Positions 49,831 through 61,833 of a stretch of 64,000 nucleotides of DNA are shown here, piece after piece. This DNA comes from Inia geoffrensis (Eukaryota; Chordata; Mammalia; Artiodactyla; Iniidae): assembly GCA_036417435.1 (NCBI GenBank), contig CM070903.1, positions 79,229,501 through 79,293,500 of the forward strand. Reading direction: 5' to 3'. A model generated the notes under the pieces. That model saw only the letters and a list, made by a program, of their open reading frames with translations. It had not been told where the DNA came from and did no database searches. Position 1 is the first letter of the stretch; every line of letters begins with the position of its first letter. Made by a program: the position numbers and the translations under genes.

Positions 49831-51589
49831 GTGCACCAGTTCTAACATTTTTCTAGGGATGACCATTCTCATCTACAATACTATGTAAAAATAATGCCAT
49901 GAGATTGCTTTCAAAAAATGAGATAATTTTTTTTTTTTTCTTCATACAGATTTGCCAGACCAAACCTACAAATCCAAATTATTTCAGGCAGCATATATAG
50001 TTTCCTCAGCTAATATAACCTTTCACCTCAGGCTTCATGGAAGAGCTTTCTGAGCACTCTAAAGCCCCTCCTGGGAAAAGAAAACAGCTTTCTTCATGAC
50101 CCTGGCTTTGCAAAGCATCCATTGGATTATGCTCTAGCAGACAGTACTACATTTTTATCCCCAAATATTGGCAGAATAGTGACTTTTAAACAAGCACTGC
50201 CTGAGGGAGAAATGCTTGTCATTTTTTAGTCTTCGACCACCTGCCTCACCTCAAAGAATGATGGTTTGTTTTATGCTAGAATTAAACACAATTGATTGAA
50301 TGTGCTTCATTTGAGGTCAAGAAGATATTTGTATTCTAATGTTAAATTAAAGCACCATCTTTTCACCTTAAGAAAGTATTCAGCATCACGTTTTTCTCAA
50401 AACAAGGTTTTGTTAGATATCAAATATTTCACTTCTTTTGTCTTCCAAATGATCCTAGAAAGTGAGTGGAGGTAAAATATACTCATACCTTATAATGAAC
50501 AAAATGTAAAAATAAAGCATTAAAACCCACAAACCTAGAAAGACAGCCTGCAAAAAGTTTACTAGAATGTGTTATGCTCTGACACAAAGTGTCAAGATTC
50601 CTCTGAGGTCCAAGATTCCATAACTTAAGAGAGAGCTCCCTGAAAGCTCCAGCCAAGGCTGACAAGGGCAGGTGAGACAAATAAATACAAAGTTGGCTAA
50701 TCAGGTAGACAACAGTGTCAACAAATATTAGCCATAGTACTTGAAAAGCTAGGAAGTGTGAAACGTAGAGAAGCTAGAACTCAATCCAAATTTAGCTAAA
50801 TTACACTGTGTAGAGCTCAATTAAGGAAAAATAAACTTTAAATTCTATGATTTCATTAAGTACTCCCTTTTAGTAATAATGACAAATAAATAAAATTATA
50901 ATCAAGAGCATCTCAATTCTAAAAAAGCCTGACCTCACCATTACATACCAAGGAAGCATTGGGCTTAGCAGAAAGGTATAATTTTAATATTCAGTAATTC
51001 TTGATCAAAATAATAGGGAAAAGTATACAGAGTTTCAGTTTCTTTAAAGTGAACCAGGAGTTATTTATTAAAGTTGGGTCAAAGATGTGTTTGAGGAAAG
51101 TTTCAATCTATAACAATCCCTGTCTTAATAGTTTCTTAAGCAGACATGGTAATGCTAAGAGAAGAAAGTACACAGTAGTGGAGATCTTTAGTGATGGGTT
51201 TTACCATCTATATGGAAAGCATACCATGGTAACTTTAGAAGACTCATCAATAATGCTTTGCTGGTTTTTAAAGTGAGTTTAAAATATATAAAAATAACTT
51301 TGATAATGTATCTGTCTAAACCATATCAGAAATTACGACTTAAAACACTGGGGTGATTAAATGTGATTACTGTTTTATCACAGGAGGTAGTTTTGCTCAC
51401 CGTGATATGAAACTGAAGACATAGCAATTTCAGTAAGATAATGGTGACCATCAAGATTAAAAAAGTCTGAACCCTATTTAGCATCCATATTTTAATCCTC
51501 TGGGAGAAGAATCTTGGCTGTTACTACTACTTCTATCACTCCTCCTCCTCTGCTACTAAGTTCTCTCTGAGTCTTACTTTGTTCCTCAT
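49831..51589. other. non-repetitive intron
   Basis: Nothing recognised. Confidence 0.5.
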
Positions 51590-51780
51590 AGTGTTTAAGT
51601 GTTTTGCACATATTTACGCATTTAATTCTCATGAGTTAAGTGGAATTATTCTCCCATGTTTTACACATATTTTACAGATGAGGAAACTGAAGCTCCACAA
51701 GATTAAGTGCCCAGGGTAGTAAGTGACAGAGCTCTCAGATGTGAAACCAGTCAATCTGTCTTGAGATTTACCCACTTTCT
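51590..51780 (-). mobile_element. MIR SINE, reverse orientation
   Basis: 'acatattttacagatgagga' and 'aactgaagctccacaagatt' are a clear MIR core on the minus strand. Confidence 0.8.
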
Positions 51781-51841
51781 TAAGTATCCTTCACTCAGAG
51801 TCACTCAGATTTCAGCTTGGAATATTTATGTAAGAGTTACA

Positions 51842-53183
51842 GTCCCAGAGATAAACCCACGCACGTATGGTCAACTAATCTATGACAAAGGAGGCAAGGA
51901 TATACGTTGGAGAAAAGACAGTCTCTTCAATCACTGGTGCTGGGAAACTGGACAGCTACATGTAAAAGAATGAAATTACAACACTCCCAAACAGCATACA
52001 CAAAAGTAAACTCAGAATGGATTAAAGACCTAAATGTAAGATGGGACGCTATAAGACTCTTAGAGGAAAACATAGGAAGAACGCTCTTTGACATAAATCA
52101 CGGCAAGATCTTTTTTGACCCACCTCCTAGAGTAATGGAAATGAAAATAAAAATAAACAAATGGGACCTAATGAAACTTAAATGCTTTGGCACAGCAAAG
52201 GAAACTATAAACAAGATGAAAAGACAACCCTCAGAATGGGAGGAAATATTTGCAAATGAATCAACAGACAAAGGATTAATCTCCAAAATATATAAACAGC
52301 TCATGCAGCTCAACAGCAAAGAAACAAACAACCAAATCAAAAAATGGGCAGAAGACCTCAATAGACATTTCTCCAAAGAGGACATACAGATGGCCAAGAG
52401 GCACATGAAAAGCTGCTCAACATCACTAATTATTAAAGAAACGCAAATCAAAACTAATGAGGTATCACCTCACACCTGTCAGAATGGCCATCATCAAAAA
52501 GTCTACAAACAATAAATGCTGGAGAGAGTGTGGAGAAAAGGGAACCCTCTTGCACTGTTGGTGGGAATGTAAGTTGATACAGCCACTATGGAGAACAGTA
52601 TGGAGGTTCCTTAAAAGACTAAAACTAGAATTACCATATGACCCAGCAATCCCACTACTGGGCATATACCCAGAGAAAACCACAACTCAAGAAGACACAT
52701 GCACCCCAATGTTCATTGTGGCACTATTTACAATAGCCAGGACATGGAAGCAACCTAAGTGTCCATTGACAGACGAATGGATAAAGAAGATGTGGGACAG
52801 ATATACAATGGAATATTACTCAGCCATGAAAAGGAATGAAATTGGGTCATTTGTAGAGACGTGGATGGACCTAGAGACCGTCATACAGAGTGAAGTAATT
52901 CAGAAAGAGAAAAACAAATATCATATATTAACGCATATATGTGGAATCTAGAAAAATGGTACAGATGAACTGGTGTGCAAGGTAGAAATAGAGACATAGA
53001 TGTAGAGAACAAATGTATGGACACCAAGGGGAGAAAGAGGGCGGGGGCAGTGGTGTGTGGTGGTGGTGATGTGATGAATTGGGAGTGTGGGATTGACATA
53101 TATACACTAATATGTATAAATAGGATAACTAATAAGAACACTGCTGTATTAAAATAAAATAAAATTCAAAAGAAAAAGATAAA
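51842..53183 (+). mobile_element. 5'-truncated L1 with ORF2 C-terminus and 3' UTR
   Basis: Target-site duplications TAAGAGTTACA at 51831-51841 and 53184-53194 define a single insertion of about 1.34 kb ending in an (AAAT)/A-rich tail. Translation gives the ORF2 C-terminal region, with landmarks [15 protein letters not shown] and the terminal Cys-containing [14 protein letters not shown] segment, then [11 protein letters not shown]. The frame shifts twice, near 51943-51948 (about one base missing) and near 52455 (about two bases missing). The last stop follows 52951, leaving a 3' UTR of about 230 bp. It is otherwise open, so moderately young but dead. It is antisense to TP63. Confidence 0.95.
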
Positions 53184-53329
53184 TAAGAGTTACACTCAAT
53201 GAAAGCATACTTATTTTATATCTAAAGAAAATATTTTCCACTCATTAAAGACAGGATGTAAAACTTCAGCCATTCTTTTGGAGACCCAGCTCCTTGGAGC
53301 TAGCACCAGAAACTCCCTGAATATCTGAT

Positions 53330-54020
53330 CATGCCACCCTCATGCTTGAACACATTGAGCAGGTTTCTAATCTCTTAGAACACAAGCCTCAAATCTCTAA
53401 ACTGCCCTACACCATACTATTTGAAACTGTCCTCTTTGCTCACTAAAGAATGGCATTCCTTCAGTTTTTCAAAGGCAAATTTCTTCAGTCCTCAAGCCTT
53501 TTGCACCTGCAGGCTGTTTCCCAACTCATCTTTCAGTTTTAGCTTCAATGTCATTTCCAAGTCAAAGCCTTCCTGGAGGGCCCAGATAGGTATTCTTTGT
53601 TTCACACGGTCAGGGCACAGTAATTTTCCCCTTTGTATCACCTAATTATAATTGAAAATTAATTATCTGTATAAGTACTTTTTTTTTTTTTTTTGCAGTA
53701 CACGGGCCTCTCACTGTTGTGGCCCCTCCCGTTGCGGAGCACAGGCTCCGGACGTGCAGGCTCAGCGGCCATGGCTCACGGGCCCAGCTGCTCCACGGCA
53801 TGTGGGATCTTCCCGGACCGGGGCACGAACCCGTGTCCCCTGCATCGGCAGGCGGACTCTCAACCACTGCACCACCAGAGAAGCCCATGTATAAGTACTT
53901 TTTAACGTTGTTCTTCTCTGCTAAACAATCATGAGAGACGATATCTGTTTAGTGCTGAGTATCATATCTGGGACCATGGCTGGGACATGGTAGGTGTTCA
54001 GCAAATATTAAAGAATAAAT
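53330..54020 (+). mobile_element. L2 LINE fragment, forward orientation, split by a SINE
   Basis: 'ccttttgcacctgcaggctg', 'ttcaatgtcatttccaagtc' and 'aaagccttcctggagggccc' on the left and 'gacatggtaggtgttcagca' on the right are one L2 interrupted by the SINE at 53681-53887. Confidence 0.75.
53681..53887 (-). mobile_element. CHR SINE, reverse orientation
   Basis: Full length, poly(T) at the left, CHR head at the right. Target-site duplications TGTATAAGTACTT at 53668-53680 and 53888-53900. It lies in the upstream intron in the TP63 sense orientation. Confidence 0.95.
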
Positions 54021-57000
54021 GCAAAACATTTCAAAATAAAAATCACCTTCGGAAAGTGTATTTTATTCTAACTCAACTATAACCCAAACAAGTATTGCTT
54101 TTTTACTCTGAAGTAAGTCTGTCTCCAAATCAGAGTCACCTCTTTACATACTACTGCCCTTGAATGTTACAGTGCATCTCCAAATAATCTCAGTGACCTT
54201 TACTTTGTGTTTTCATTTGTTCTGGTAGGTGGGAATTGTGCTTTTAGCTTCAGCTGTTATGGGAACTAGTAGCAGGATAGCCAGTCCTGTCACTCACAAG
54301 GCCATGAGTAATACTTGGTAGTTCACACCTAGCTGGGAAGTCTATTAATGAGCTTCCACTTCCTTGAAACAAACACATTCACATTTCTGTGCCAAGGCAG
54401 TGTTTCTCACCTGATGGTCTAGATTTTGTTTCTCATGCATCTAGTCAGCAATAAGAATAAAAATCGTTGCGGTCATATAATGATTTACTTCCTTCGGATA
54501 GAGAAACCACCCAGACACAAGCCTCGAGTGAGATGTTAGTTTCTGATAGAGAGGCCACAAAATTGGTCCCTCCCTCTCTAATTTCCATGATTTTCTGCCC
54601 AGTTAGCTAGAATTCAGTTTAGAAGAATGCCACAATTAAGGGCTTACAAAAGTATGTTTTGAGGGACTGAGATTGTAGTTTATCAGACTCACAAAGCATT
54701 TCTTGTAAATGGTCTAAATTCATGACTTCATTTCGCAGACTTTATCTCACACACACACACACACACACACACACGTTGAAACACTAGTCTTTATTTGCAA
54801 ATGGAAAGCTAAAACATGGAATAAGGACTATACTACTCAATCTGTACATATTCAAATGAGGAACACTGTTTTTAAAGTTCTAATTTGCTTTTGCTTGTCA
54901 AGTTCTTTGCTGATTGCTACACTTTTCATTTTATCTGAGATAAAGTTTTCAGTGACTTACTATGCTTTGTAATTAGACATGGTGACTTATGTAACATTGA
55001 AGTGTTCCTTTAAGATTCACTTTTAACTGCAAAATAAAACCAAAGTTTCCAGCTATGCCAAAGACATGCCTTACTTTGAAAAGACACTCATCCATTCATT
55101 TCATTCTATTTACCCCATTATGAAAGTAACAATCAATCAATCAGTTTAATAATTACAACAGCTCATTAGTGTCTTATTTGGACAGAAAAAAAAAACAAAA
55201 CAAAACTGGGACACCACGTTTAAGAACAAAATGACTTAAAGTTTTCTCAGGCATCCTTTAGTAATAACACCATAGAAAATAAAATGTGAAAGTGTTTGCA
55301 AATCATCAAGCTTATTCACCCAGAGCAAACCACCCACATCCCTGGTGATGACTGAGAGACATCAGGAGACAAAATGAATGAAGGGAATGGTGTGGAAGCA
55401 AGTAAACACATTTAAAAAGTGAGTGCAAAGCAAGATAAAAATCTAATCGGTTCCGTTTTTGTAGAAAAATCAAACACATTCTCTGTCCTCCCGAGTAATC
55501 AATTAAGTGAAAGCAGTACACTGTTTACCTCTGTTAGAGAACAAGTCGTTCCTTACTCAGGAAACTGCCCTGTGTTTCAAAAACTTTCTTGCCACTTGAA
55601 ATATAATGGAAATAAGTATCTGGACTCATTAAAAAAGGTCTTACAAGATGTCAGAGAAAACCATATGATTCAGAACATGCAGGTGGAGAGCCGGCTTGTA
55701 CAGTGTGTGCAATTGCTTTGCTTTCTGCACGGATCAGTTACAAACTGCCATTTCTGTAGGTATTTATGCCATATTTTTATCTGAAGATAGCCCTCCGAGC
55801 AGCAGCAGCAGACGCATGCTTCCGTCACATTCAGGAACATTATTTGGTGACCCCAGGGAGGATACAGAGATAAATACCACATATCCTCTACCCTCCAACA
55901 GTTTCCAGTCCAGAGACTGGGAGAGCAATGAGGGAGGAACAGAGAAGTCCAAAGAGGAAGTCGGGTGATTCTGAATGGTGGCGGGGGGTGGGGGGTGGCG
56001 GTGGAATCTGAGACATTTTTAAGAGTGAAGCAGGCCCCTAGCAAGGCTTTAAAAACTGGAAAGGATCTGACCTGAAGGTAAATATTTGAGGGGTAGAGTT
56101 GGCGTATAGAAAGAAGGCGGGAAAAGTAACTTCTCTGAATTCTCACTATTCTGATATTCAGGTTTTCAAGCACTTTGGGATTATCTACTGAAATAATTTC
56201 CCAGGCCTAAGGCTTATTATGGGCTTTCTACTTTATCCAGTGTTACCATTTCTCTCTGTGTAGCTCTTGTGGAGTCCTCAACTTTAGTCTGGTGACAGAG
56301 TCTGAAATGGTCTATTGAAAAGTAATCAAGCCATTCCCAAAACATCTGATGTTGCCCTTTGAGAGAGTAATGGTTTTCCTTTTAATTCTGATTCCATCAA
56401 TAGGGTGACACTAATCCAGACTGATTTGAGTAAACAGGGCATATTCTCCATTGTCTCTGTGATCTGAGAAAGAATGAACTTGAGAAAGGTCGCTGCCTGG
56501 ATTGGAAATGGCCCCTTTGGGTGTTTTGCGCAAGCTTAAAAGGAAAAAGAAAATGCCTGTACAGAGTTCTTTCCAAGGCAAGCTCGCTTTGGGGGTGGTA
56601 ATGCTCATAGGGGTATTATACTAAACTGCACCTATTAGTGGCTTTAGCAGCAATAAGCAAGTAGAACTATTTCTTTTGTAGTGTTTCCAGAAGAGCTGAC
56701 GAGAGTGTTTCATAAATTTCCGCCCCTGGCAACACACCACAGCTTGACTCAAAATTCCCTCTTTCAGCTTTTATAAGGAAATCTTTTTTTTTTTTTTTTT
56801 TTTTGCCCCATTTAAGAAACACAGACAAGATGCAATTCAGATCACAAGTTTTGCATAAGATATCAGTTTACACTCTACACACATCCACTGACGTTCCAAA
56901 AATGTTTTATTGTTGCCAGTTATTCCCTTAGCTAGAATCAACATGTGCTTTATCTTAACACTAGTTACTGAATTTTACACTGACAGGTAAATACTATCTG

Positions 57001-58585
57001 GGGAAGCTATCTCAGAATTTACAGGACGGTTCAATTTTACTATGTCTTTGGAAAAGAGACTGAAACAGAATAAAGTTAGTCATTATTTCAAACATGAAAT
57101 AAATTTAGAAAGAAGAATTTTCTAAGCCTTTTTTTCCGCAGAAAATGGAAAGGAATGCTTTGGGGATAGGATAGGGGTGCTACAATATCAGACCAAATAA
57201 AAAAGTCAAATGTGGGGAAGCATAAAGTACTGTTTCTGAAAAGACTTTACAGACATTTTAGGTAACTAATTTTTTCTGCGAAAGAGGTTGAATAGCAACA
57301 GTGTCATCTGTGGAGCTTCACTGCTTCCCCTAATATTTGCAGAGTGAAAGGCAGGACAAAACACATTTCAAAAAAATTCACTTTGTGTTAGAAGAGGATT
57401 AAGCTTGGTAAGGACGAGAAAGGAATGAGATACAATCTTGGACATCCCCCCATTTATCATAGAGCATCGTTCTCCCTCCTACCCATTCCCTTTGCCTTTA
57501 AATCAAGTGACTAAGTTACCTTCCCCAAGAACCTACCCTTGCTGAAGGAGATTGTGGGAGGCGATGATATGAAGAGAAGTAAAGACATGCCTTCCCCCGA
57601 TATTTCTGTTCAAATCTTAAATGAAAATGTATATCCTTGTCCAAAGTGAAATTTGACAAATTTATGGCAAAGATTTTTAAATTTGTGATACCAAGATCTT
57701 GATTGTGTATTGTTATTGTTTTGGGGTAAATTTGGGGGGTTGTTTCTTAAATGATACATTCATATTTAGGTCTGCTCTATTATTTCCCAACTGGGATTCT
57801 CATCTTGAACAAAAGTCATACTTGGCATATTGTGCCACACTTAGCTCCAGGATCACTATCTGCTTTTAGAGCAGTGATCAGGGAAGAGATTTTTCTTAAC
57901 CTGATTCTAAGATGACTATTTAATAAGTAAAATTAATCCTAATTAGCATAGAAACTCAGTCTAGAGTTTGTTCCTAGCTTTGATTACTTTAAGTATGTAA
58001 TTACCAAGTCCCTGTAAGAGTGAGACACCTTATCTATCTCTATAGAGGTCTAAGGAATGGGAACAGGAAACAATTAACTTTGCCCAGACCAAGCAATCAT
58101 TTGGACTAATTTTTCTCCCTCCTTGCAGGATGACACTTGTCACTCCTAGAGCATGTAGAAAAAGTTTTGAATCTCGAATCCTGAACACTGCCCATGCTTT
58201 CAGAATATTCATGGGTTCTAGCTCTTAGTGAGATAAAAGCCCTTGCCATGTTTTCTTGCTGTTTCTTATAAAAGCTTTCCATTTTGACATACACAGTAAA
58301 TATAGATCAGTGTTTAAATCAACATTCTCTTTTCAAGTCTATATAGCATGCTCTTTCATTTGGTCTTGTGCAGTTATTCTTTGTATTTTTATTAATTTTC
58401 TACCTTCTACCCAGAATTAACTTCCTTCCTCTCCCTGTGGCTAAATTCTAGTTCTCAAACTATGTGAAATATTACCTTCGTCATGAGCAGGTTTGACCCA
58501 TTTCACTGTCTTTGAGAGCCTTTGGTGTCTCTTACCACATTCTGTTTTAAACTGGAGTCACTTATGAATATCTTATGTACACACG
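54021..58585. other. intron, mostly non-repetitive
   Basis: Contains a CA repeat at 54748-54774, a G-rich patch at 55977-56004 and poly(T) at 56784-56804. Overlapping open frames at 55419-55784 (plus) and 55670-56173 (minus) have no recognisable content. Confidence 0.5.
54748..54774 (+). repeat. (CA)n microsatellite
   Basis: About 13 uninterrupted CA units. Confidence 0.97.
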
Positions 58586-58589
58586 AGGA

Positions 58590-58710
58590 TTGTGAATTCT
58601 CAGAGGCCAGTGGCTTGCAACTTACTTACTTCTGCTTTCCTTCCAGTGCCTGGCACAAGCACCATGACTACACTTAACTAGCTCTCAGTAAGTGTTGAGT
58701 TGTAAGGAAA
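58590..58710 (+). mobile_element. L2 3' end, forward orientation
   Basis: 'gtgaattctcagaggccagt', 'ccagtgcctggcacaagcac' and 'ctctcagtaagtgttgagtt' match the L2 3' terminus. Confidence 0.65.
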
Positions 58711-59189
58711 TGCTCCTTTTCGTAAGGGAAATAATCTAAATGATTTGTGGCTGGGATATCAAAGACTGTATCTAGTTTATAACCAAATATATACTACCTT
58801 TTTTTATTTTGGGGTGGGGAGTGGGGAGAAATAATAAAATAAATAGTGGATCATTACTTACAGGATGACCATACATCTTATCTTCTAAGTGGAACACTTT
58901 TGGAAAATAAAAGGGGTGCTATTAATAATTACATTTAAATAGCAGGAGTAAATAGGGACAAACCAAGACCAATAGTTCCCAACTTCTCTATGGCAGGAAC
59001 CATAGCTATTAAAGAGAGCTATGGGCAGGGAAAACACAAGTTTCATGAGACTTTAGAAACAATCCACTTCTACCCTTTCAAAAGGTTCCAGAGAAGTGAT
59101 GGATATTCTTACAAAACGAGCACCCAATGTGCAATTCAGAGAAATCCACTTTTATAATTCTAGGCAGCCTTGAACAAAGCCATTTATCC
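58711..59189. other. intron, possible old DNA-transposon relic
   Basis: 'aggatgaccatacatcttat' near 58861 resembles the end of an old mammalian DNA transposon, but I cannot name it. Confidence 0.3.
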
Positions 59190-59745
59190 CCGCCAAGTGC
59201 ACCTTAGTGCAGCCCCAATTAAACCATTCCTCTGTTTAAAACCTTTCCATGGTTTATCATTGCCACTATATTAAATGTGTTATGGTGCTCCGTGAGCCAC
59301 TCTACCTTGCAATTCTACCTTTACTTTCTAATTCTTTCATACTTTCAGTTCCATCAGAACTATCTGACATTTCTGAGTACCCCAGTATTCACCCTACTTC
59401 TGTGTCTCAGCTGATGCCTGTTTCTTTGCCTGAAATCCCCCTTCCCTCTTTTATTTCTAAAACTCTAGAAAGCTCTACTTGTCCTTCCAAGTGAATCTGC
59501 ATCAGACATATACATGTAGACTTTTGTGATCCTCCTGCTTTGAGAAACTCTCTTTCTCTTTGATCCTTTATATTCTCTTGCTCACATTTCGCATACGACA
59601 CTTAAGATCTCTCCTGTATTAATTATAACTGTATGTATTCATTCCCCGTATGAACTGTAACTTATCAGTGTAGGAACTGTTTCTTACTCATTTTTGTATC
59701 CTATGTACCACCTTATATGTAACTGATGTTCAGTAAACATTTCTT
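59190..59745 (+). mobile_element. L2 LINE fragment, forward orientation
   Basis: 'ttaaaacctttccatggttt', 'tgtgagccactctaccttg'-like block, 'ttgcctgaaatcccccttcc' and the 3' end 'actgatgttcagtaaacatt' follow L2 order over about 550 bp. Confidence 0.8.
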
Positions 59746-60535
59746 TACAAAGAGTAAGTCTATAGTCCTTTTTCTAACCTAAGTTTCTCTTCCTCAATAC
59801 TACTCCTCATGAATATTAACAAATTTCAACTTAATTAAAAGGTATAAGTGAAAATTATAAAATGTTTATAGAGATAACACATTAATAAGCCACAGGTCCC
59901 TATTTTCTTGTGCTTCCAAATTGTGTTCTTAAGAGAAGATCTGGAATAAGATTTATAGCTTAACTCTTGTATCAACTGTTTTACCTTGACATTTCAATCC
60001 ATTCTCTTCCAGAACCAAAATCCACTCCCCTACTGGATATCCTTCACAGGCAACTCATTCCCTAAACTGACACTGAACAATAACGCTGTATCAGTCATCT
60101 GAGTTTTTGCTCATCATATATTTAAAAGAAAGTTCTGAGTCCACTGGACTTGGAAAATCTTTCATTTTCAAGACAGTAAGACGTTTATGGAAATAACCAA
60201 GTCATTTTTCACTGAGGTGTCCTTTGGGTATCGTGTTCGCTCTTCCTTATTTACTGACATAAAGCAATTAGAAGTTTAAAATGTATTCAACAGAGGAAAA
60301 GTTTAATTTCACACTGTTACTGTGAAGGGAGGATTTTTACCCATTCCTCTCTATCTCACAAGCACAAGTCCCTCCCAATGCAATTACATGCACCTCAAAG
60401 AAAGCTTGGGTACACTGTGGTAACATAGTTCTCAACTGTTTGACCCATATCTTTCCTTGATAAACATAAAATCTCATGACCTCAAATATATACTCCCTCC
60501 CTTAATAGGAAGAGTATAGAATCTAAATTCTATAA
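59746..60535. other. intron, nothing recognised
   Basis: AT-rich, no feature seen. Confidence 0.5.
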
Positions 60536-60537
60536 TT

Positions 60538-60660
60538 GGAGTGGTGGTGGTGGTGGTAGGATGAACTGGGAGATTGGGGTTGACGTATATACACGAATGC
60601 GCATAAAATAGATAACTAATAAGAACCTGCTGTATAATACAATAAAATTCAAAAAAAAAA
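60538..60660 (+). mobile_element. L1 3' end, 5'-truncated to about 120 bp
   Basis: A (GTG)n stretch, then TATATACACGAATGCGCATA and GATAACTAATAAGAACCTGC match the end of the L1 at 51842-53183. The tail is A-rich. No clear target-site duplication was found. Confidence 0.85.
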
Positions 60661-61724
60661 TTTCAAAGTGGAAAAAAATAAAATACATGAAACAATTGAT
60701 GATATAAAAAGAGACCAAATTCTGTATATGCTTATTGTCTAAGAAAATTTTAACAAACTTTGTATTCAGAAAATATATGTGGTGTGATGAAAGAACAACC
60801 AATATTTTTTTGATTGCTATAGTTAACCAGCCATTCATTCATACTTCCTACTGTACACTCCACACCCCCGTTGAGGATCACTGCTCTTCTAGAAAACAAA
60901 ACAAACCAAACATGCTTTTTCCTTATCTAGGTAAAGGATAAGTGATTTATTATCACCACTCATTTTTCCAATAGCAGTGAAGGAAAGTATGATCTATGAT
61001 CTGTGATCTAAGATCTCTCTCTCCCAGTCCCCTCTGGGCTTGAGGGCAACCAATTGTAAAACAAGTAGTGCAATCTAAGACCACAGCATGGAGTGAGGAA
61101 CGTAGCCTGGCTGACACCCGAGTTAAGTCTGCTGTTTCTGCCTCTGACCTACTGTGATTTTACCTATGGTGCTAAATATCTCAGAGGTGCAACTTGGGAA
61201 AGCTAAAAAGAATACATGTATTAACTATAAAGAGAAAAACCACTCCCATGGGAAAAAATGTGAGTCACACTTTGGAAACAGTATTGGAACATGAAAGACT
61301 ATTTTCCTTGCCAATGCAGGCCCAGAGGTCAATTAATTGGCAATGACCTGAACACTCAGAGTTTATACTGCTGCCTCAGCACTTTTCTTCTTACTCTCAA
61401 CTAGATTTGCATACCAGTTTTTTACGGAAACTTCTTTTTGGAGCACTTACCATGAATCACAGTGGCCCTTTTTAGAGTGTATTTCTGTCTAAAGAGAAAA
61501 AGTTAAGTAAACAGGGACTCATTTTTATATCTATAGCTCTCTCAACTACAAAAAGAGAAATCATTAACCTTGATTTGTAAAATGAGGTGATTCATTATAT
61601 GAGTTGAAGTCCTGAATGTTGTAACCCATTCACCAAAGTACCTTTCCATCTTCATACAGAAGCCCAGATGGGGATTTTTAATAAAATGTCATTCTTCTAA
61701 GGAGGAGTTTGAGGGCTCTCAATC
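60661..61724. other. intron, possible forward MIR
   Basis: A weak MIR-like segment lies at about 61090-61260 (gtttctgcctctgacctact). Otherwise nothing recognised. Confidence 0.4.
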
Positions 61725-61833
61725 ACTCTCTCCCTCTCTCTCTGTCTCTGTCTCTTTGTCTGTCTGTCTGTCACACACAGACACACAGACACACACAGAC
61801 ACACAGACACACACACACACACACACACACACA
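61725..61833 (+). repeat. compound microsatellite (CT)n-(CTGT)n-(ACAG)n-(CA)n
   Basis: About 110 bp switching from CT to CTGT units, then ACACAGAC units, then pure CA. Confidence 0.97.

Noticed and set aside
52098..52451. 117-codon minus-strand frame
   Set aside because: Shadow of the L1 ORF2 on the opposite strand.
55419..56173. Overlapping 121-codon (plus) and 167-codon (minus) frames
   Set aside because: No similarity to proteins I know, low-complexity Pro and Cys runs, no plausible splice context. Left as chance frames.
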